Positions 1 to 7,977 of a DNA stretch of 64,000 nucleotides are shown here, one piece after another. The stretch spans positions 186,001 through 250,000 of the forward strand of contig NZ_QPJT01000001.1 of assembly GCF_003337415.1 (NCBI RefSeq), read 5' to 3'. The first letter of the stretch is position 1, and each line of letters opens with the position of its first letter. The notes beneath the pieces were generated by a model, which did no database searches, was not told the origin of the DNA, and saw only the letters and a program-made list of their open reading frames with translations. Source of the stretch: Anaerobacterium chartisolvens (GTDB lineage Bacteria; Bacillota; Clostridia; Acetivibrionales; DSM-27016). A program made the translations under genes and the position numbers.

Positions 1-840
1 GGCACGGCCCTCCAAAATTTTTGCCGCGATAACATCCGGCTTCTCACTGTGGGAAACTGTCGGAAAAATAGAGAAAGGAGCATCCTCTATAAATTGTTCA
101 ATATATCCCGATTCGAGGATTGCATCCGTATCTATCGCTTTCAGGCGTCTCCTTACCTCCTCTATAAGCTCAGGGGCTGCCAGATTTTTAATGTATGAAA
201 TGCACACCATTGTCCCGGTGCGTCTGCCTATTTTCATTTTTTCCAGAGTAAGGTCGGGATTTTTGATTTTTCTTCTTAGCAGAGAGGTGTTTGTCCTCAG
301 ATCCTCAGAGAAGGATTCTCTAGGCCCTCGCACAACAGACTCTGTCTTGGACTCCTCTACGCCGCGGTTCTCTCCTCCTTGGCTTGCAATAATCAAAGCC
401 TCGGCACTCCCGTCTATTAACAGGACAGTATCTCCCGACAGGCAGGAATATACAATTTCATCCATGCTGTTCTCCTGTTTTACGTCTCCCACAGAAAGCA
501 TTTCCGATTTCACAACATTTACATTGTCCGCATTCTCCTTTTTGTAAATTAAAGGTGTTCCACTTATTAATGGCTTTATTATGCTTTCATTAATTATCTT
601 ATTATCTACCAGGTCCTCTATAAATACAAGAAGCCCCTTAACCCGTCCTTCACCCGCAAAAACGAATTCACGGGTAATAATATCGTTGCTTGAGCCCAAA
701 ATATTTTTTAAAGCTTCCAAATTTTGATCAATATCGGTACATAGCCTGTTTTCTTCCACTTCTTTATATTTATATTTCTCATTTGAATTTTTCCCGCAGG
801 TGCTTAAGAAAGCTACTTTTCTGAGGATATATCTAAACAT
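1..840 (-). CDS. GerA-family spore germination receptor subunit A (partial, C-terminus outside window)
   Basis: N-terminal 280 codons of a GerAA/GerKA-type germinant receptor A subunit, reading off the left edge. These proteins sit in the inner spore membrane and respond to germinants. The sequence shows the hydrophilic N-terminal domain with the family hallmarks RGPRESFSEDLRTN, then LLRRKI, ISYI, a RL-IDTDAI-ES-YI segment and SEKPDVIAAKILEGR. The C-terminal membrane domain lies outside. The start at 840 follows an AAGGAGCG ribosome binding site. Family assignment is firm; which receptor (gerA, gerB, gerK) cannot be told. Confidence 0.9.
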   Translation of the reverse strand, partial: MFRYILRKVAFLSTCGKNSNEKYKYKEVEENRLCTDIDQNLEALKNILGSSNDIITREFVFAGEGRVKGLLVFIEDLVDNKIINESIIKPLISGTPLIYKKENADNVNVVKSEMLSVGDVKQENSMDEIVYSCLSGDTVLLIDGSAEALIIASQGGENRGVEESKTESVVRGPRESFSEDLRTNTSLLRRKIKNPDLTLEKMKIGRRTGTMVCISYIKNLAAPELIEEVRRRLKAIDTDAILESGYIEQFIEDAPFSIFPTVSHSEKPDVIAAKILEGRA

Positions 841-942
841 ATTCGCTCCTTGGCTTTAGTTTTATCCACTTATTTTAAACCAAAAAAGCAAATATTACAC
901 ATGAACAGCTTAATTTATATTTTCCCCTGCCCTATAAATATC

Positions 943-1365
943 TCATTTGCTTAAGGCCGCCCGCGCCTCACGATCGGCCTCCGCATTATTTTTTCTTCCA
1001 ATCCACGAAAAAAGAACATCATTATTCTTATTAAGCACTTTAAGTCCGTTTATGAAGGACCTCATCAAGCTTATCTCCACACCCTTCATTTTTTTCTGTT
1101 TTTTCGAAATTTCTATGACAGCCTGACTATCGCCGTATATTTTTATGTGGCATTTCTTGGGCAGCAAATTTTTTAACTGTCTGTCGTTTATATACCCTAT
1201 TGCCTTGTTTAAAGCCCTTAGCTCGGCTTCATTACTGTTTTTGCATAAAACCCTTTTTGAGGATTTTAGTATAAGCTTGTCTCCCTCATTTTTAATAATG
1301 ACAGAAATTCCCGATATTTTACTGTTAGGCATAAAGCTCGCATCAAAATTAATTTTTAAAATCAT
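943..1365 (-). CDS. RNase H-like (reverse-transcriptase-like) protein
   Basis: A 140-residue RNase H-fold protein of the RVT_3 / RNase HI-like type. The four carboxylates expected for two-metal catalysis are all visible: D8 in NFDAS, E48 in NEAEL, D79 in YGDSQ and D131 in AEADREAR. That supports an active RNA/DNA-hybrid nuclease, though a housekeeping rnhA role is not certain because the protein is short and basic. The start follows an AAAGGA-like site. It is a single gene, preceded on its upstream side by a strong bidirectional terminator. Confidence 0.7.
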   Translation of the reverse strand: MILKINFDASFMPNSKISGISVIIKNEGDKLILKSSKRVLCKNSNEAELRALNKAIGYINDRQLKNLLPKKCHIKIYGDSQAVIEISKKQKKMKGVEISLMRSFINGLKVLNKNNDVLFSWIGRKNNAEADREARAALSK

Positions 1366-1603
1366 TATTTATCTATCCTTTAAATATATTCGTATATTCA
1401 GCAAGTCGCTCTGCTATTTAGTAAATTTAGTAAATAAACAAACCATCAGTCATACATAAATTGAACCTTTGTTTTTATCATTATAACATATTTGTTATAA
1501 CAAGAGAACGTATGTTAATTTTTTATTTTTGAATACATTTTTTAGTATTCCTTTTATTAAAGGCATTTAGCCATTATTGCCCATTTGCCTTCCCTTTTCG
1601 TAT

Positions 1604-1667
1604 AAAAGCACAAATAAAACGGGAGCTTTGAAATTTTATCCAAAGCTCCCGTTTTATTTGTGCTTTT
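1604..1667 (-). terminator. Long perfect hairpin terminator
   Basis: A perfect 27-bp inverted repeat (arms 1604-1630 and 1641-1667, 10-nt loop) lies directly after the P-loop/Asp23 gene. The arms begin and end with A/T runs, so it could terminate in both directions; on the minus strand the stem ends in CTTTT. Confidence 0.75.
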
Positions 1668-1678
1668 AAATTTTTGTT

Positions 1679-2533
1679 TTATTCTCTGCTTAAGGCTGCT
1701 GCCCCCGCGCCCTTCTTAGAATCCATCACAAGGCTTTTCGCCATAATATTCATCGCTTTAATGTTCAAGGCTGTTAAATGCTCAACCTCTTCTGTTACCT
1801 TATCCTGAATTTTTCTGAGCAGAGGTTTTATTATATACCCGTATATCAGCACAAGATCCATTTCTATATATATCCCATCGGGATGATTTTCGGCTCTGAA
1901 GCGTGATATTCTGCTAACTCCCTCAATATTGGACGTAACGTACTCAATAATCTGATAAACGGTATAATCCGATATGGTATAATTACCCATATAGCTGAAG
2001 GTTGGCCTTACTACAGATTTTTCTCCTATAAGCTGGTAGCTTCCCTTTCCCTTTCTTTTGAAAATCTGAAGAGGATCTAAAAAATATCCTGAGAAATCCT
2101 TTTTTATCTCAAATGTCGGCACAGGTATAACATGCTTTCCCTGCTCCTTTCTGGTAGAAAGAGCCTGCTTAATCTCAAAATCGCTTGCCACCTCATGTAT
2201 ATAAATCCTCCCGCTTACAGGAGGGAACCCAAGCCTTCTTGCAATGTTATCAACCATATTGTCGGATGTACCCAGTATAAGTATCTGCTCAGGCTCATAA
2301 AGCCTTATAGCCTTTTTTACATCCTCTGCATGTCTGTCCTCATTAAATAACGCACATTTTATAGAGCCTATTTTTGTCTTTTCCCTTTTAGCTGTTTTTC
2401 CTGCAATAATACGGCTTCCCCTTATAAGCAAGCCGTCATCTATTATAAATTCAATTCCTCTCTCTCGCGCAACCCATGACGACCTGTGGCTTTTCCCTGT
2501 TCCGCTGGGGCCGATAAACCCTATAACCTTCAT
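1679..2533 (-). CDS. P-loop NTPase fused to Asp23/Gls24-like domain
   Basis: A 284-residue two-part protein. The N-terminus has a Walker A motif (GPSGTGKS, residues 8-15) and the fold of a small nucleotide-binding protein. The C-terminal third resembles Asp23/Gls24 envelope-stress proteins: the YTISDYTVYQIIEYVTS segment, then beta strands with EMDLVLIYGY and an amphipathic helix. Asp23 proteins are membrane-associated; the ATPase fusion is seen in Clostridia, but its role is not established to my knowledge. The gene is monocistronic, with a GAGG ribosome binding site, a perfect hairpin terminator downstream and half a copy of the dispersed repeat about 80 bp upstream. Confidence 0.7.
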   Translation of the reverse strand: MKVIGFIGPSGTGKSHRSSWVARERGIEFIIDDGLLIRGSRIIAGKTAKREKTKIGSIKCALFNEDRHAEDVKKAIRLYEPEQILILGTSDNMVDNIARRLGFPPVSGRIYIHEVASDFEIKQALSTRKEQGKHVIPVPTFEIKKDFSGYFLDPLQIFKRKGKGSYQLIGEKSVVRPTFSYMGNYTISDYTVYQIIEYVTSNIEGVSRISRFRAENHPDGIYIEMDLVLIYGYIIKPLLRKIQDKVTEEVEHLTALNIKAMNIMAKSLVMDSKKGAGAAALSRE

Positions 2534-2615
2534 CTGTATATACCTCTATAAATTTAAGTGTAGTCAGTATTGATATTTTATCATATTTCCATGCTTTATT
2601 GCATCTATATATTTA

Positions 2616-2694
2616 GCGATAAATATTTTACATGGAGGATATAACTTGATGGAAGAAATTTTTTTGACCCGTCAGGAATACATCTGACGAAAAG
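2616..2694 (+). repeat. Dispersed palindromic element, copy A (half copy)
   Basis: Left half of the element found complete at 5063, 21555 and 28294. It begins at the GCGATAAA terminal repeat and matches through a 12-codon mini-ORF (2649-2687, MEEIFLTRQEYI) preceded by GGAGG. Homology stops at 2694, where a short GAGTCT/AGACTC palindrome followed by TTTTT replaces the right half. The rest of the 570-bp gene gap (2534-3104) holds the tandem repeat at 2740, the terminator at 3061 and AT-rich sequence in which I see nothing else. Confidence 0.8.
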
Positions 2695-2739
2695 TGGAAA
2701 AAAGAGAGTCTCAGACTCCCTTTTTACCCGGACAATTTT

Positions 2740-2800
2740 TCTTTTGTAAATTTTTGCTCTTGCGTCTTTTGTAAATTTTTGCTCTTTATCTTTTGTATGT
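2740..2800. repeat. Short tandem direct repeat, period 25 bp
   Basis: The 22-bp unit TCTTTTGTAAATTTTTGCTC(TT) occurs at 2740-2761 and 2765-2786, and a third partial unit (TCTTTTGTA) follows at about 2790. It lies in non-coding DNA just to the right of repeat copy A. Confidence 0.7.
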
Positions 2801-3060
2801 AAACTTCAGCCATACTGCAGCTAAGGTTTTTTCTTATGGAAATTTTTATATAACTTAAAAATTCATACCCCTGTATAACAGCCTATAGCTATATTAGAAA
2901 AGGAAAGCTATAATTTTATGTAATATTTTAATTCATCTTATACTCTATATTTTATCACTAGAATTTTCATTGTCAATATATATGTAAAAATTTGTGTATA
3001 GGTAATTAGTACTATTTTGCAATTACTTGCTGTTTGGTGTAAATTCTTGTCTGCAAGGGC

Positions 3061-3098
3061 AAAAAAAAAGGAGCCAGCTATAATTGCAACCAGCCCCT
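3061..3098 (-). terminator. Rho-independent terminator of ytxC
   Basis: Read on the minus strand, GGGGCTGG and CTGGCTCC form an 8-bp stem with G-U wobbles around a 12-nt loop, followed by nine T. It sits 7 bp after the ytxC stop codon. Confidence 0.8.
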
Positions 3099-3104
3099 TG
3101 CTTT

Positions 3105-4019
3105 TTATTTCTTATTTTCACTTTTAACCATATTAATCATACAAATTTCACACCCGCCGCATATCCTCACTTTTCCTGAAAATACGTTTTTTATTGTTTC
3201 CAGAAGCTCTTTGTTTTTAAATTGATCCGTGCTGTGAATTATTATATTTTTAGGAGCAAGCGTTATTAGTGAGCTCACCAGAAGATCATCGTAATTTATC
3301 TCTCCCTCTGATATTTCATTAACAAACTCCTGAATACATTCATTGGTTATTTCTATTTTATTTTGATCAAGTAATATATACCTATTATCATATCCTACAA
3401 TAACATGAATTACGTCAAATTTAGGATCCTGTATTTCCACAAAATACTTAAGCAGCCTTATAAATTCCCTGTATTCCCTTTCCATAAGAAACTCATCCAC
3501 TGCCTTATCAACAATTTCTTCCAGATCCTTCATATAATCCTTGAGTCTGAAATTCACAAACCCGTCCAGTATTAAGCTGTCACAGCTTTCAAAATAATCC
3601 ATAAGCTTCCGTATTATTACATTTCGTCTCCTCATGCGAAAAAGGCTGTTTAAAAAATTTTTGTCGTCATCCCTTATTACATTTAAAGCAATATTTAATA
3701 TTTGCTTTTTTTCGGTTGTGTTGAAATAACAATAATTACTGTTTATTATCCTTGATACAAGCTTTTCTTCGTACTTTCTTATTATATAGTCAGCCAGTGC
3801 GTTAGATAAATATACTATAAAAGTATTATAGTATTGGCCTGATTTTTCGCCTGCAAATCTGTCCTCACTTATGCTACAGATTATGGAAGTCGAACCATCG
3901 GAATTAACTTTACTAATAGTATAATCTATATTATCACCTTTTAGCTGCTTTAATTCAGTGTTTATGTGCTTAAATACTTCATCGGCGCATTCGTTAACTC
4001 CAACGCACAGAAACCGCAT
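3105..4019 (-). CDS. ytxC: YtxC-like putative sporulation protein
   Basis: About 304 residues with the length and layout of the YtxC family: a mixed alpha/beta N-terminal part, a helical middle (RRRNVIIRKLMDYF, then DGFVNFRLKDYMKDLEEIVDKA) and a C-terminal segment that ends in a small cysteine-rich motif (RICGGCEIC). The family is conserved in spore-formers and is named a sporulation protein, but its biochemistry is unknown. A GTG at 4028 is also possible; I prefer the ATG at 4019 because AAGGG then lies at normal distance. It is monocistronic with its own terminator. Confidence 0.75.
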   Translation of the reverse strand: MRFLCVGVNECADEVFKHINTELKQLKGDNIDYTISKVNSDGSTSIICSISEDRFAGEKSGQYYNTFIVYLSNALADYIIRKYEEKLVSRIINSNYCYFNTTEKKQILNIALNVIRDDDKNFLNSLFRMRRRNVIIRKLMDYFESCDSLILDGFVNFRLKDYMKDLEEIVDKAVDEFLMEREYREFIRLLKYFVEIQDPKFDVIHVIVGYDNRYILLDQNKIEITNECIQEFVNEISEGEINYDDLLVSSLITLAPKNIIIHSTDQFKNKELLETIKNVFSGKVRICGGCEICMINMVKSENKK

Positions 4020-4271
4020 CAACTTCACATCCCTTCAAGTGTAGTATATGTCTACGCAAATTGTTGTATGCAGCAAAGAGCACTTGCAATTTTTGCCATT
4101 TATTTTCCATGTTTTATAATAATTTCTTATATTAGAAATTTATAGATTACCCTATAAAAGTCTTAAGAAATTTTTATCTTTTATTTCTGATACATTATAT
4201 GTATTTTAAATTGTTAAGTTACTTAAAGTACAAAAACAAAATTCATTGAAAATTGTACACTTTAAGGTAAA

Positions 4272-5030
4272 TTACCGCGAGACGGCAAGCGGGATAATAG
4301 ATCCTATATCTTTAACAGGCCCGTCACAAAGAGAAAATATTTCCATTCCCCTGCTTTTAATAAATTCATTAATTGCAGCGTATGACTTAAGACTTCCGGC
4401 ATTACCCGAAAAAGCCAGTCTGGTTGTGTCCAAAAGTCCTGTACTCCCACCTATAAAGCCATATTTAAAGCCTGTAAGCACAATATTGTCCTCCTGCTCC
4501 ACATGCAGCACTTCTATTTCTTTTTTCCCGGTAGCTTTTAAAATTCCCTTATCTCCGGTAATTATACTTTTTTGATCGACAATGCATATAGAGCATTTAG
4601 AATAGCCTTGATTTATATGGATAAGATCCACTCCCCTCTTTTCCAGCTCCCGCCTTAAAACGGGGTCAGTATATCTGGTATTATGAAAGGCATGTCCTCC
4701 TACTCTTGCAACATTGTATGCCGAGTCTCCCGGATAATCGTGCGTTAAAGCGGTTTCTCCTTTTATAAGAATCAATCCGAAATCTCTAAGCCTGTCCAGA
4801 GTAGAGCAGGGAGTTTCGGGAGCATAAACCATGTACCTGCCTCCCAAGTGATGCAGCATTACATCGGGATGATACGAAATTGCGTCATGCACCCCTTGAT
4901 GCTTCTCTGTCTTAATCAACGCAATGCCCTGCTTAGCCATAGCCTCTTCAATCCTAGCCTCTATTCTCCCGTCAACAATTGCAAGACATGCCTTAGAGCG
5001 GGGAAGGCCTGGTATTTCAATAAAATTCAC
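4272..5030 (-). CDS. DUF6873-like protein (GME-fold type)
   Basis: A 252-residue soluble protein that resembles the clostridial DUF6873 family, which is predicted to share the fold of guanidino-group-modifying enzymes (arginine deiminase/amidinotransferase superfamily). Visible hallmarks are HHLGGRYMVYAP near residue 60, GDSAYNVARVGGHAFHN near 100-116, HINQGYSKCSICIVD near 138 and GFIGGSTGL near 191. The His, Asp and Cys residues in these segments are candidate catalytic residues, but no reaction is known. GTG start after GGAG. Repeat copy B begins 33 bp upstream. Confidence 0.65.
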   Translation of the reverse strand: MNFIEIPGLPRSKACLAIVDGRIEARIEEAMAKQGIALIKTEKHQGVHDAISYHPDVMLHHLGGRYMVYAPETPCSTLDRLRDFGLILIKGETALTHDYPGDSAYNVARVGGHAFHNTRYTDPVLRRELEKRGVDLIHINQGYSKCSICIVDQKSIITGDKGILKATGKKEIEVLHVEQEDNIVLTGFKYGFIGGSTGLLDTTRLAFSGNAGSLKSYAAINEFIKSRGMEIFSLCDGPVKDIGSIIPLAVSR

Positions 5031-5062
5031 ACTAAATTCTCCATTTCTATGCTATATATTTA

Positions 5063-5248
5063 GCAATAAAGATTTTACATGGAGGATATAACTTGATGGA
5101 AGAAATTTTTTTGACCCGTAAGGAATACATCTGACGAAAAGCGCCTGATGACATACCCGTGAGACATTTCCCCGCAAGGCGTCTTTTCGTTGTAGTTAAA
5201 AATTTCTGTAAGCAATTATATCCTCCATGTTTGTAAAATCTTTATTGC
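5063..5248 (+). repeat. Dispersed palindromic element, copy B (full length, 186 bp)
   Basis: Bounded by the 17-bp terminal inverted repeat GCAATAAAGATTTTACA. It carries the 12-codon mini-ORF on the plus strand (5096-5134, MEEIFLTRKEYI) behind GGAGG, and on the minus strand an open frame of 46 codons (5215-5075) from a TTG that also has GGAGG upstream. Flanks are TATATA-rich on both sides. A central hairpin pairs GCGCCT with AGGCGT-like sequence. Confidence 0.85.
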
Positions 5249-5528
5249 ATCCTATATATATACTATATATATACCCTTTGTTTAAAAGCCTCTCACAAGT
5301 ATTCATGAATTTATTTGCCTGCCCGCACCGATAGAATAATTTCACACTTTGACCTCTGTGTTCATAATATACTAAAGTGAACAATGAGTATAAAATATAT
5401 TTTGAGATAACCAACCCTTAGAATAGAACAAACATTTAGTTTTACGGTTCGTTATCCATATATATAATATTTTCAATTATGAAGGAATTTTTAATGCACG
5501 ATAGATATCGTCAAATATTTCTTAATAA

Positions 5529-5646
5529 TTGACATAAATAAAAATCAGGCCCATAAATATATACCAGAACTAACTGTCTGTTACCGCGGAAATGGACAGT
5601 TATTTAAATAAACCGCGCCTGAAATCAGGCGCGGCTAATTTTTTAT
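5529..5646 (+). ncRNA. Candidate small RNA with promoter and terminator
   Basis: TTGACA (5529-5534) and CATAAA (5552-5557), spaced 17 bp, form a plausible promoter. They are followed by two hairpins and no ORF: AACTGTC/GACAGTT (5572-5601), then CCGCGCCTGA/TCAGGCGCGG (5613-5634, perfect 10-bp stem) and a T-rich tail, which is a textbook intrinsic terminator. The implied transcript is about 80 nt (near 5565-5646). I recognise no known RNA family. The remainder of the gap 5249-5759 is AT-rich with no gene I can support. Confidence 0.45.
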
Positions 5647-5759
5647 ATTGCTATTAATAAATATAATTTATTTAATAAATTTAATGCTTTACGGTTATAT
5701 TATAAAAATAGCTTATAGTTGACTGTAATTATCTTCACTTTCGTACGGGAGGTGCTGTT

Positions 5760-5909
5760 ATGACCACAATTAACTGTTCTTCAAATTGCATTCATCAGGT
5801 GGACGGAAAATGCACTATGGAAAATACCGCAACCAATCTGGTATCAATATCCTCAGACTGCGTGTATTTTCAGCCAAGGAAAGCAAAGAAAACGCATATT
5901 CAAAAATAA
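5760..5909 (+). CDS. Small cysteine-rich protein (49 aa)
   Basis: A 49-codon gene starting after GGGAGGTGC. The protein has two CxxxC-type pairs (INCSSNCIHQ and GKCTM) and a third Cys in SSDCVYFQPRK, the pattern of a short clostridial protein family that often carries an unrelated lipid-A dehydratase name by annotation error. It is likely a small metal-binding or disulfide peptide. It converges with the PC4-like gene, whose stop lies 10 bp away. Confidence 0.7.
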   Translation: MTTINCSSNCIHQVDGKCTMENTATNLVSISSDCVYFQPRKAKKTHIQK

Positions 5910-5919
5910 TCAGGTGTTT

Positions 5920-6147
5920 TTATATTTGTATCCCTGCAATGATTTCCTTAAATTCATTATAGTTGTCATAAGCCATAGTCACACCCTTCTGGCTGGGCTT
6001 AAACGTATCAGAATTGCTGTCATACCAAAAAACCCGTATGTCTACATACTTTTTTTTGTTTTTTTCCACTGTCTTTATATGTATCTCTTCCCGGCTGTTT
6101 TTAACAATCTTGCCAACCAATTCCTCGCTATCCCAAAAATCCGCCAT
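5920..6147 (-). CDS. PC4/YdbC-like ssDNA-binding protein
   Basis: A 75-residue protein of the transcriptional coactivator p15 (PC4) / YdbC family, small dimeric single-stranded nucleic-acid binding proteins of Firmicutes. The aromatic and basic beta strands that form the ssDNA face are visible (YVDIRVFWYD and FKPSQKGVTM), followed by a C-terminal dimerisation helix (YNEFKEIIAGI). GGAGGGGAG ribosome binding site, single gene. Confidence 0.85.
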   Translation of the reverse strand: MADFWDSEELVGKIVKNSREEIHIKTVEKNKKKYVDIRVFWYDSNSDTFKPSQKGVTMAYDNYNEFKEIIAGIQI

Positions 6148-6294
6148 AGTCTCCCCTCCACATTTTTTATAAGCTAAAATTCATTATACCATAAATATAT
6201 ATTTATATGCCTAATAAATTTTTGCTGTATGAATTATTTAATTGTAAGCAGGAAATAATAAATTAAAAATAAGGAAAAAGGAGCTGACATAATA

Positions 6295-6519
6295 ATGAAT
6301 AGGACTCCATTAGACAGACTGGCATTAATTCTTGTTATAATAGGAGCTTTAAACTGGCTGCTTGTCGGATTATTCCAATACGATTTGGTAGCGGCAATTT
6401 TCGGAGGAAACACTTCATTTGTAAGCAGAACAATATACACCCTTGTAGGTATTGCAGGTTTATACAGCATTAGCCTCCTATTCAGGCAGAATGTACGCGC
6501 GGGAGAAGGATCACATTAA
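6295..6519 (+). CDS. DUF378 small membrane protein
   Basis: A 74-residue integral membrane protein with two predicted transmembrane helices (about residues 9-28 and 43-62) and the DUF378 hallmark GALNWLLVGLF followed by YTLVGIAGLY. Function unknown. AAGGAG lies 11 bp before the ATG. It heads a run of small plus-strand genes. Confidence 0.85.
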   Translation: MNRTPLDRLALILVIIGALNWLLVGLFQYDLVAAIFGGNTSFVSRTIYTLVGIAGLYSISLLFRQNVRAGEGSH

Positions 6520-6634
6520 TGAAAAACACATTTATTTCCGTTATAAAATTAATTAAAATGCAAATCATAAGGGTACACCAATGGATTTAGGGTCATATAT
6601 CCGCTGGTGAATAAACTATGTGGAGGCTATAGCG

Positions 6635-6814
6635 ATGGCTTACAACAGTAAAACACAGTTTGAACAAATGAAATATGAAATAGCTTCTGAGGTTGGCGTA
6701 AATTTAAAGCAGGGCTATAACGGAGACCTGTCATCTAGGGATGCGGGAAAAATCGGTGGAAACATTGTTAAGAAGGTTTTTCAATCCTACACTGGAAATA
6801 ATTATAATAAGTAA
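6635..6814 (+). CDS. Small acid-soluble spore protein, alpha/beta type
   Basis: A 59-residue alpha/beta-type SASP, which coats and protects spore DNA and is degraded at germination. Visible signatures are the germination-protease region (QMKYEIASEVGV, cleavage expected in the E-IASE segment) and the C-terminal DNA-binding block (GDLSSRDAGKIGGNIVKKVF). A longer frame opens at 6620, but GGAGG at 6622-6626 lies right before the ATG at 6635 and that gives the normal SASP N-terminus. Expected to be sigma-G controlled; I could not find a convincing sigma-G promoter. Terminator at 6825. Confidence 0.95.
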   Translation: MAYNSKTQFEQMKYEIASEVGVNLKQGYNGDLSSRDAGKIGGNIVKKVFQSYTGNNYNK

Positions 6815-6824
6815 ATGCCCTGAA

Positions 6825-6859
6825 AAGGAGCAGCCGATAAAAAGGCTGCTCCTTTTTTT
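6825..6859 (+). terminator. Terminator of the SASP gene
   Basis: AAGGAGCAGCC (6825-6835) pairs with GGCTGCTCCTT (6844-6854), and seven T follow. Confidence 0.95.
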
Positions 6860-6914
6860 AATATTGGAGAATAAAAAAGCGACTGTGAAAATAATAATTA
6901 GCAAAGATATTTTT

Positions 6915-7232
6915 ATGGTGATGCAAATGAGCATAAACGTACTGATGCTGGCTGTACTGGCATTGATTATTATACTGGTGTTTCTTCCCGATATTTTTCC
7001 CTTCTGTTCGAGCTGCAAGAGAATAAAGCCAAGGACAGCCTTTAAAATTCATAAGCCTCTAAGCCCTATCCCCGGATATTCTTCAAACAAGTCGGTGTGC
7101 AAAAAATGCTGTATGAAATACGGCATATACAGCCTTAGCGAATTTAAACGTTTAGAAAGGATTAAAAAAAGTGTAAGCCTGCATGTCAGTCTCGAAAAGG
7201 ATAAGCCGCCTCTGAAGAACCATATGGATTAA
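6915..7232 (+). CDS. Membrane-anchored zinc-ribbon-like protein, unknown
   Basis: I do not recognise this gene. From the ATG at 6915 it encodes about 105 residues: one N-terminal transmembrane helix (LMLAVLALIIILVFL) followed by two CxxC pairs (FCSSCKRIK and SVCKKCCMKYGIYS), which look like a zinc ribbon. The frame is open from 6741, but that part runs through the SASP gene and its terminator. ATGs at 6921 and 6927 are equally possible; none has a clear ribosome binding site. Confidence 0.55.
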   Translation: MVMQMSINVLMLAVLALIIILVFLPDIFPFCSSCKRIKPRTAFKIHKPLSPIPGYSSNKSVCKKCCMKYGIYSLSEFKRLERIKKSVSLHVSLEKDKPPLKNHMD

Positions 7233-7338
7233 CACACGGAAGGTGCTTTAACCTGAATAAAATAATTTAAAAACAGAAACCATATATAATAGGCTCTAAA
7301 ATCAGACATATGTAAATATACTTTTGGAAAGGATTTTT

Positions 7339-7554
7339 ATGAAAAACTTGCATGGGTCAGTAACTATAGGCTTGCGGGAAAAAGAAACAAATAAGGTAAT
7401 AGCTATCTATCCCTACACTCCCGATGAGAACGACAGCGACAAGGATATTGAGGACAAGGTAAAATTCTGGTTTTACCAGCAGAGCTGCTCGGCCGAAGAG
7501 AAGCTTAAGGAATGCTATGTTGATGTAATTGAGCAAAGTGAACTCGTACATTAA
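7339..7554 (+). CDS. Hypothetical small acidic protein (71 aa)
   Basis: Not recognised. A 71-residue soluble protein rich in Asp, Glu and Lys (DENDSDKDIEDKVKFWF), with two Cys (SCSAEEKLKEC). The ATG at 7339 follows GAAAGGAT; the frame also opens upstream at 7324. Its stop lies inside the palindrome array at 7546. Confidence 0.5.
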   Translation: MKNLHGSVTIGLREKETNKVIAIYPYTPDENDSDKDIEDKVKFWFYQQSCSAEEKLKECYVDVIEQSELVH

Positions 7555-7590
7555 ATGTACGCGTACACTAGGTGTACGAGTACACTGAAC
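7546..7590. promoter_or_regulatory. Tandem GTAC palindromes (operator-like array)
   Basis: Two perfect-ended 15-bp palindromes, GTACATTAAATGTAC (7546-7560) and GTACACTAGGTGTAC (7563-7577), and a half site GTACACTGAAC (7580-7590) repeat with 17-bp spacing. The array overlaps the end of the hypothetical gene and lies 35 bp before the ribosome binding site of the thiamine-binding-like gene. No cognate regulator can be named. Confidence 0.5.
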
Positions 7591-7624
7591 AAAATTATTA
7601 AAGATTATTAAGGGAGGTTTATAA

Positions 7625-7864
7625 ATGATTACGGCAGATGTTGCAATATACCCTCTTAAAACAAACAGCGCCTCGGAAGTAATCACCGACTCTATCGATA
7701 CCTTGAAGAAAAAAAGGGTTGATTATAGTGTGAGTTCCTTAAGCACCAGACTGACAGGCTCTAAGGAGGAGGTTTTCAGCAGTCTTTCGGATATGTTCTC
7801 AAAGGCCGAGGGCAGCGGAGGAGAAATAAGCATGGTAGTTACAATATCAAACTCCGCCCACTAG
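7625..7864 (+). CDS. Thiamine-binding-like protein (MTH1187/YkoF family)
   Basis: A 79-residue single-domain protein of the DUF77 / MTH1187 / Thiamine_BP family with a ferredoxin-like fold. It shows the family N-terminus (TADVAIYPLKT), the middle strand YSVSSLSTRLTG, the helix KEEVFSSLSDMFSKA and a final strand MVVTIS. Related YkoF proteins bind the thiamine pyrimidine moiety. GGGAGG ribosome binding site; terminator follows. Confidence 0.8.
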   Translation: MITADVAIYPLKTNSASEVITDSIDTLKKKRVDYSVSSLSTRLTGSKEEVFSSLSDMFSKAEGSGGEISMVVTISNSAH

Positions 7865-7877
7865 TAAAAATTTTTTT

Positions 7878-7915
7878 AAGGACTTCATATAAAATTGAGG
7901 TCCTTATTGCATTTT
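7878..7915 (+). terminator. Hairpin terminator
   Basis: AAGGACTTCA (7878-7887) pairs with TGAGGTCCTT (7896-7905), one G-U pair; a T-rich segment follows. It closes the small-gene run. Confidence 0.6.
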
Positions 7916-7977
7916 ATTATAGTTTAATATAATAATATATAAGTAAAGCCTACAAAATTTATAGAAAGAAAACAAAA

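Noticed and set aside
2740-2800. CRISPR-like array
   Set aside because: Only two full units of 22 bp with 3-bp spacing; no spacers and no cas genes anywhere in the window.
5196-5414. 72-codon minus-strand ORF that ends inside repeat copy B
   Set aside because: TTG start with poor ribosome binding site; the last 20 codons come from the repeat and the rest has no recognisable similarity. Probably chance.
6741-6914. Upstream extension of the zinc-ribbon membrane protein gene
   Set aside because: It would run through the SASP gene and its terminator in another frame.
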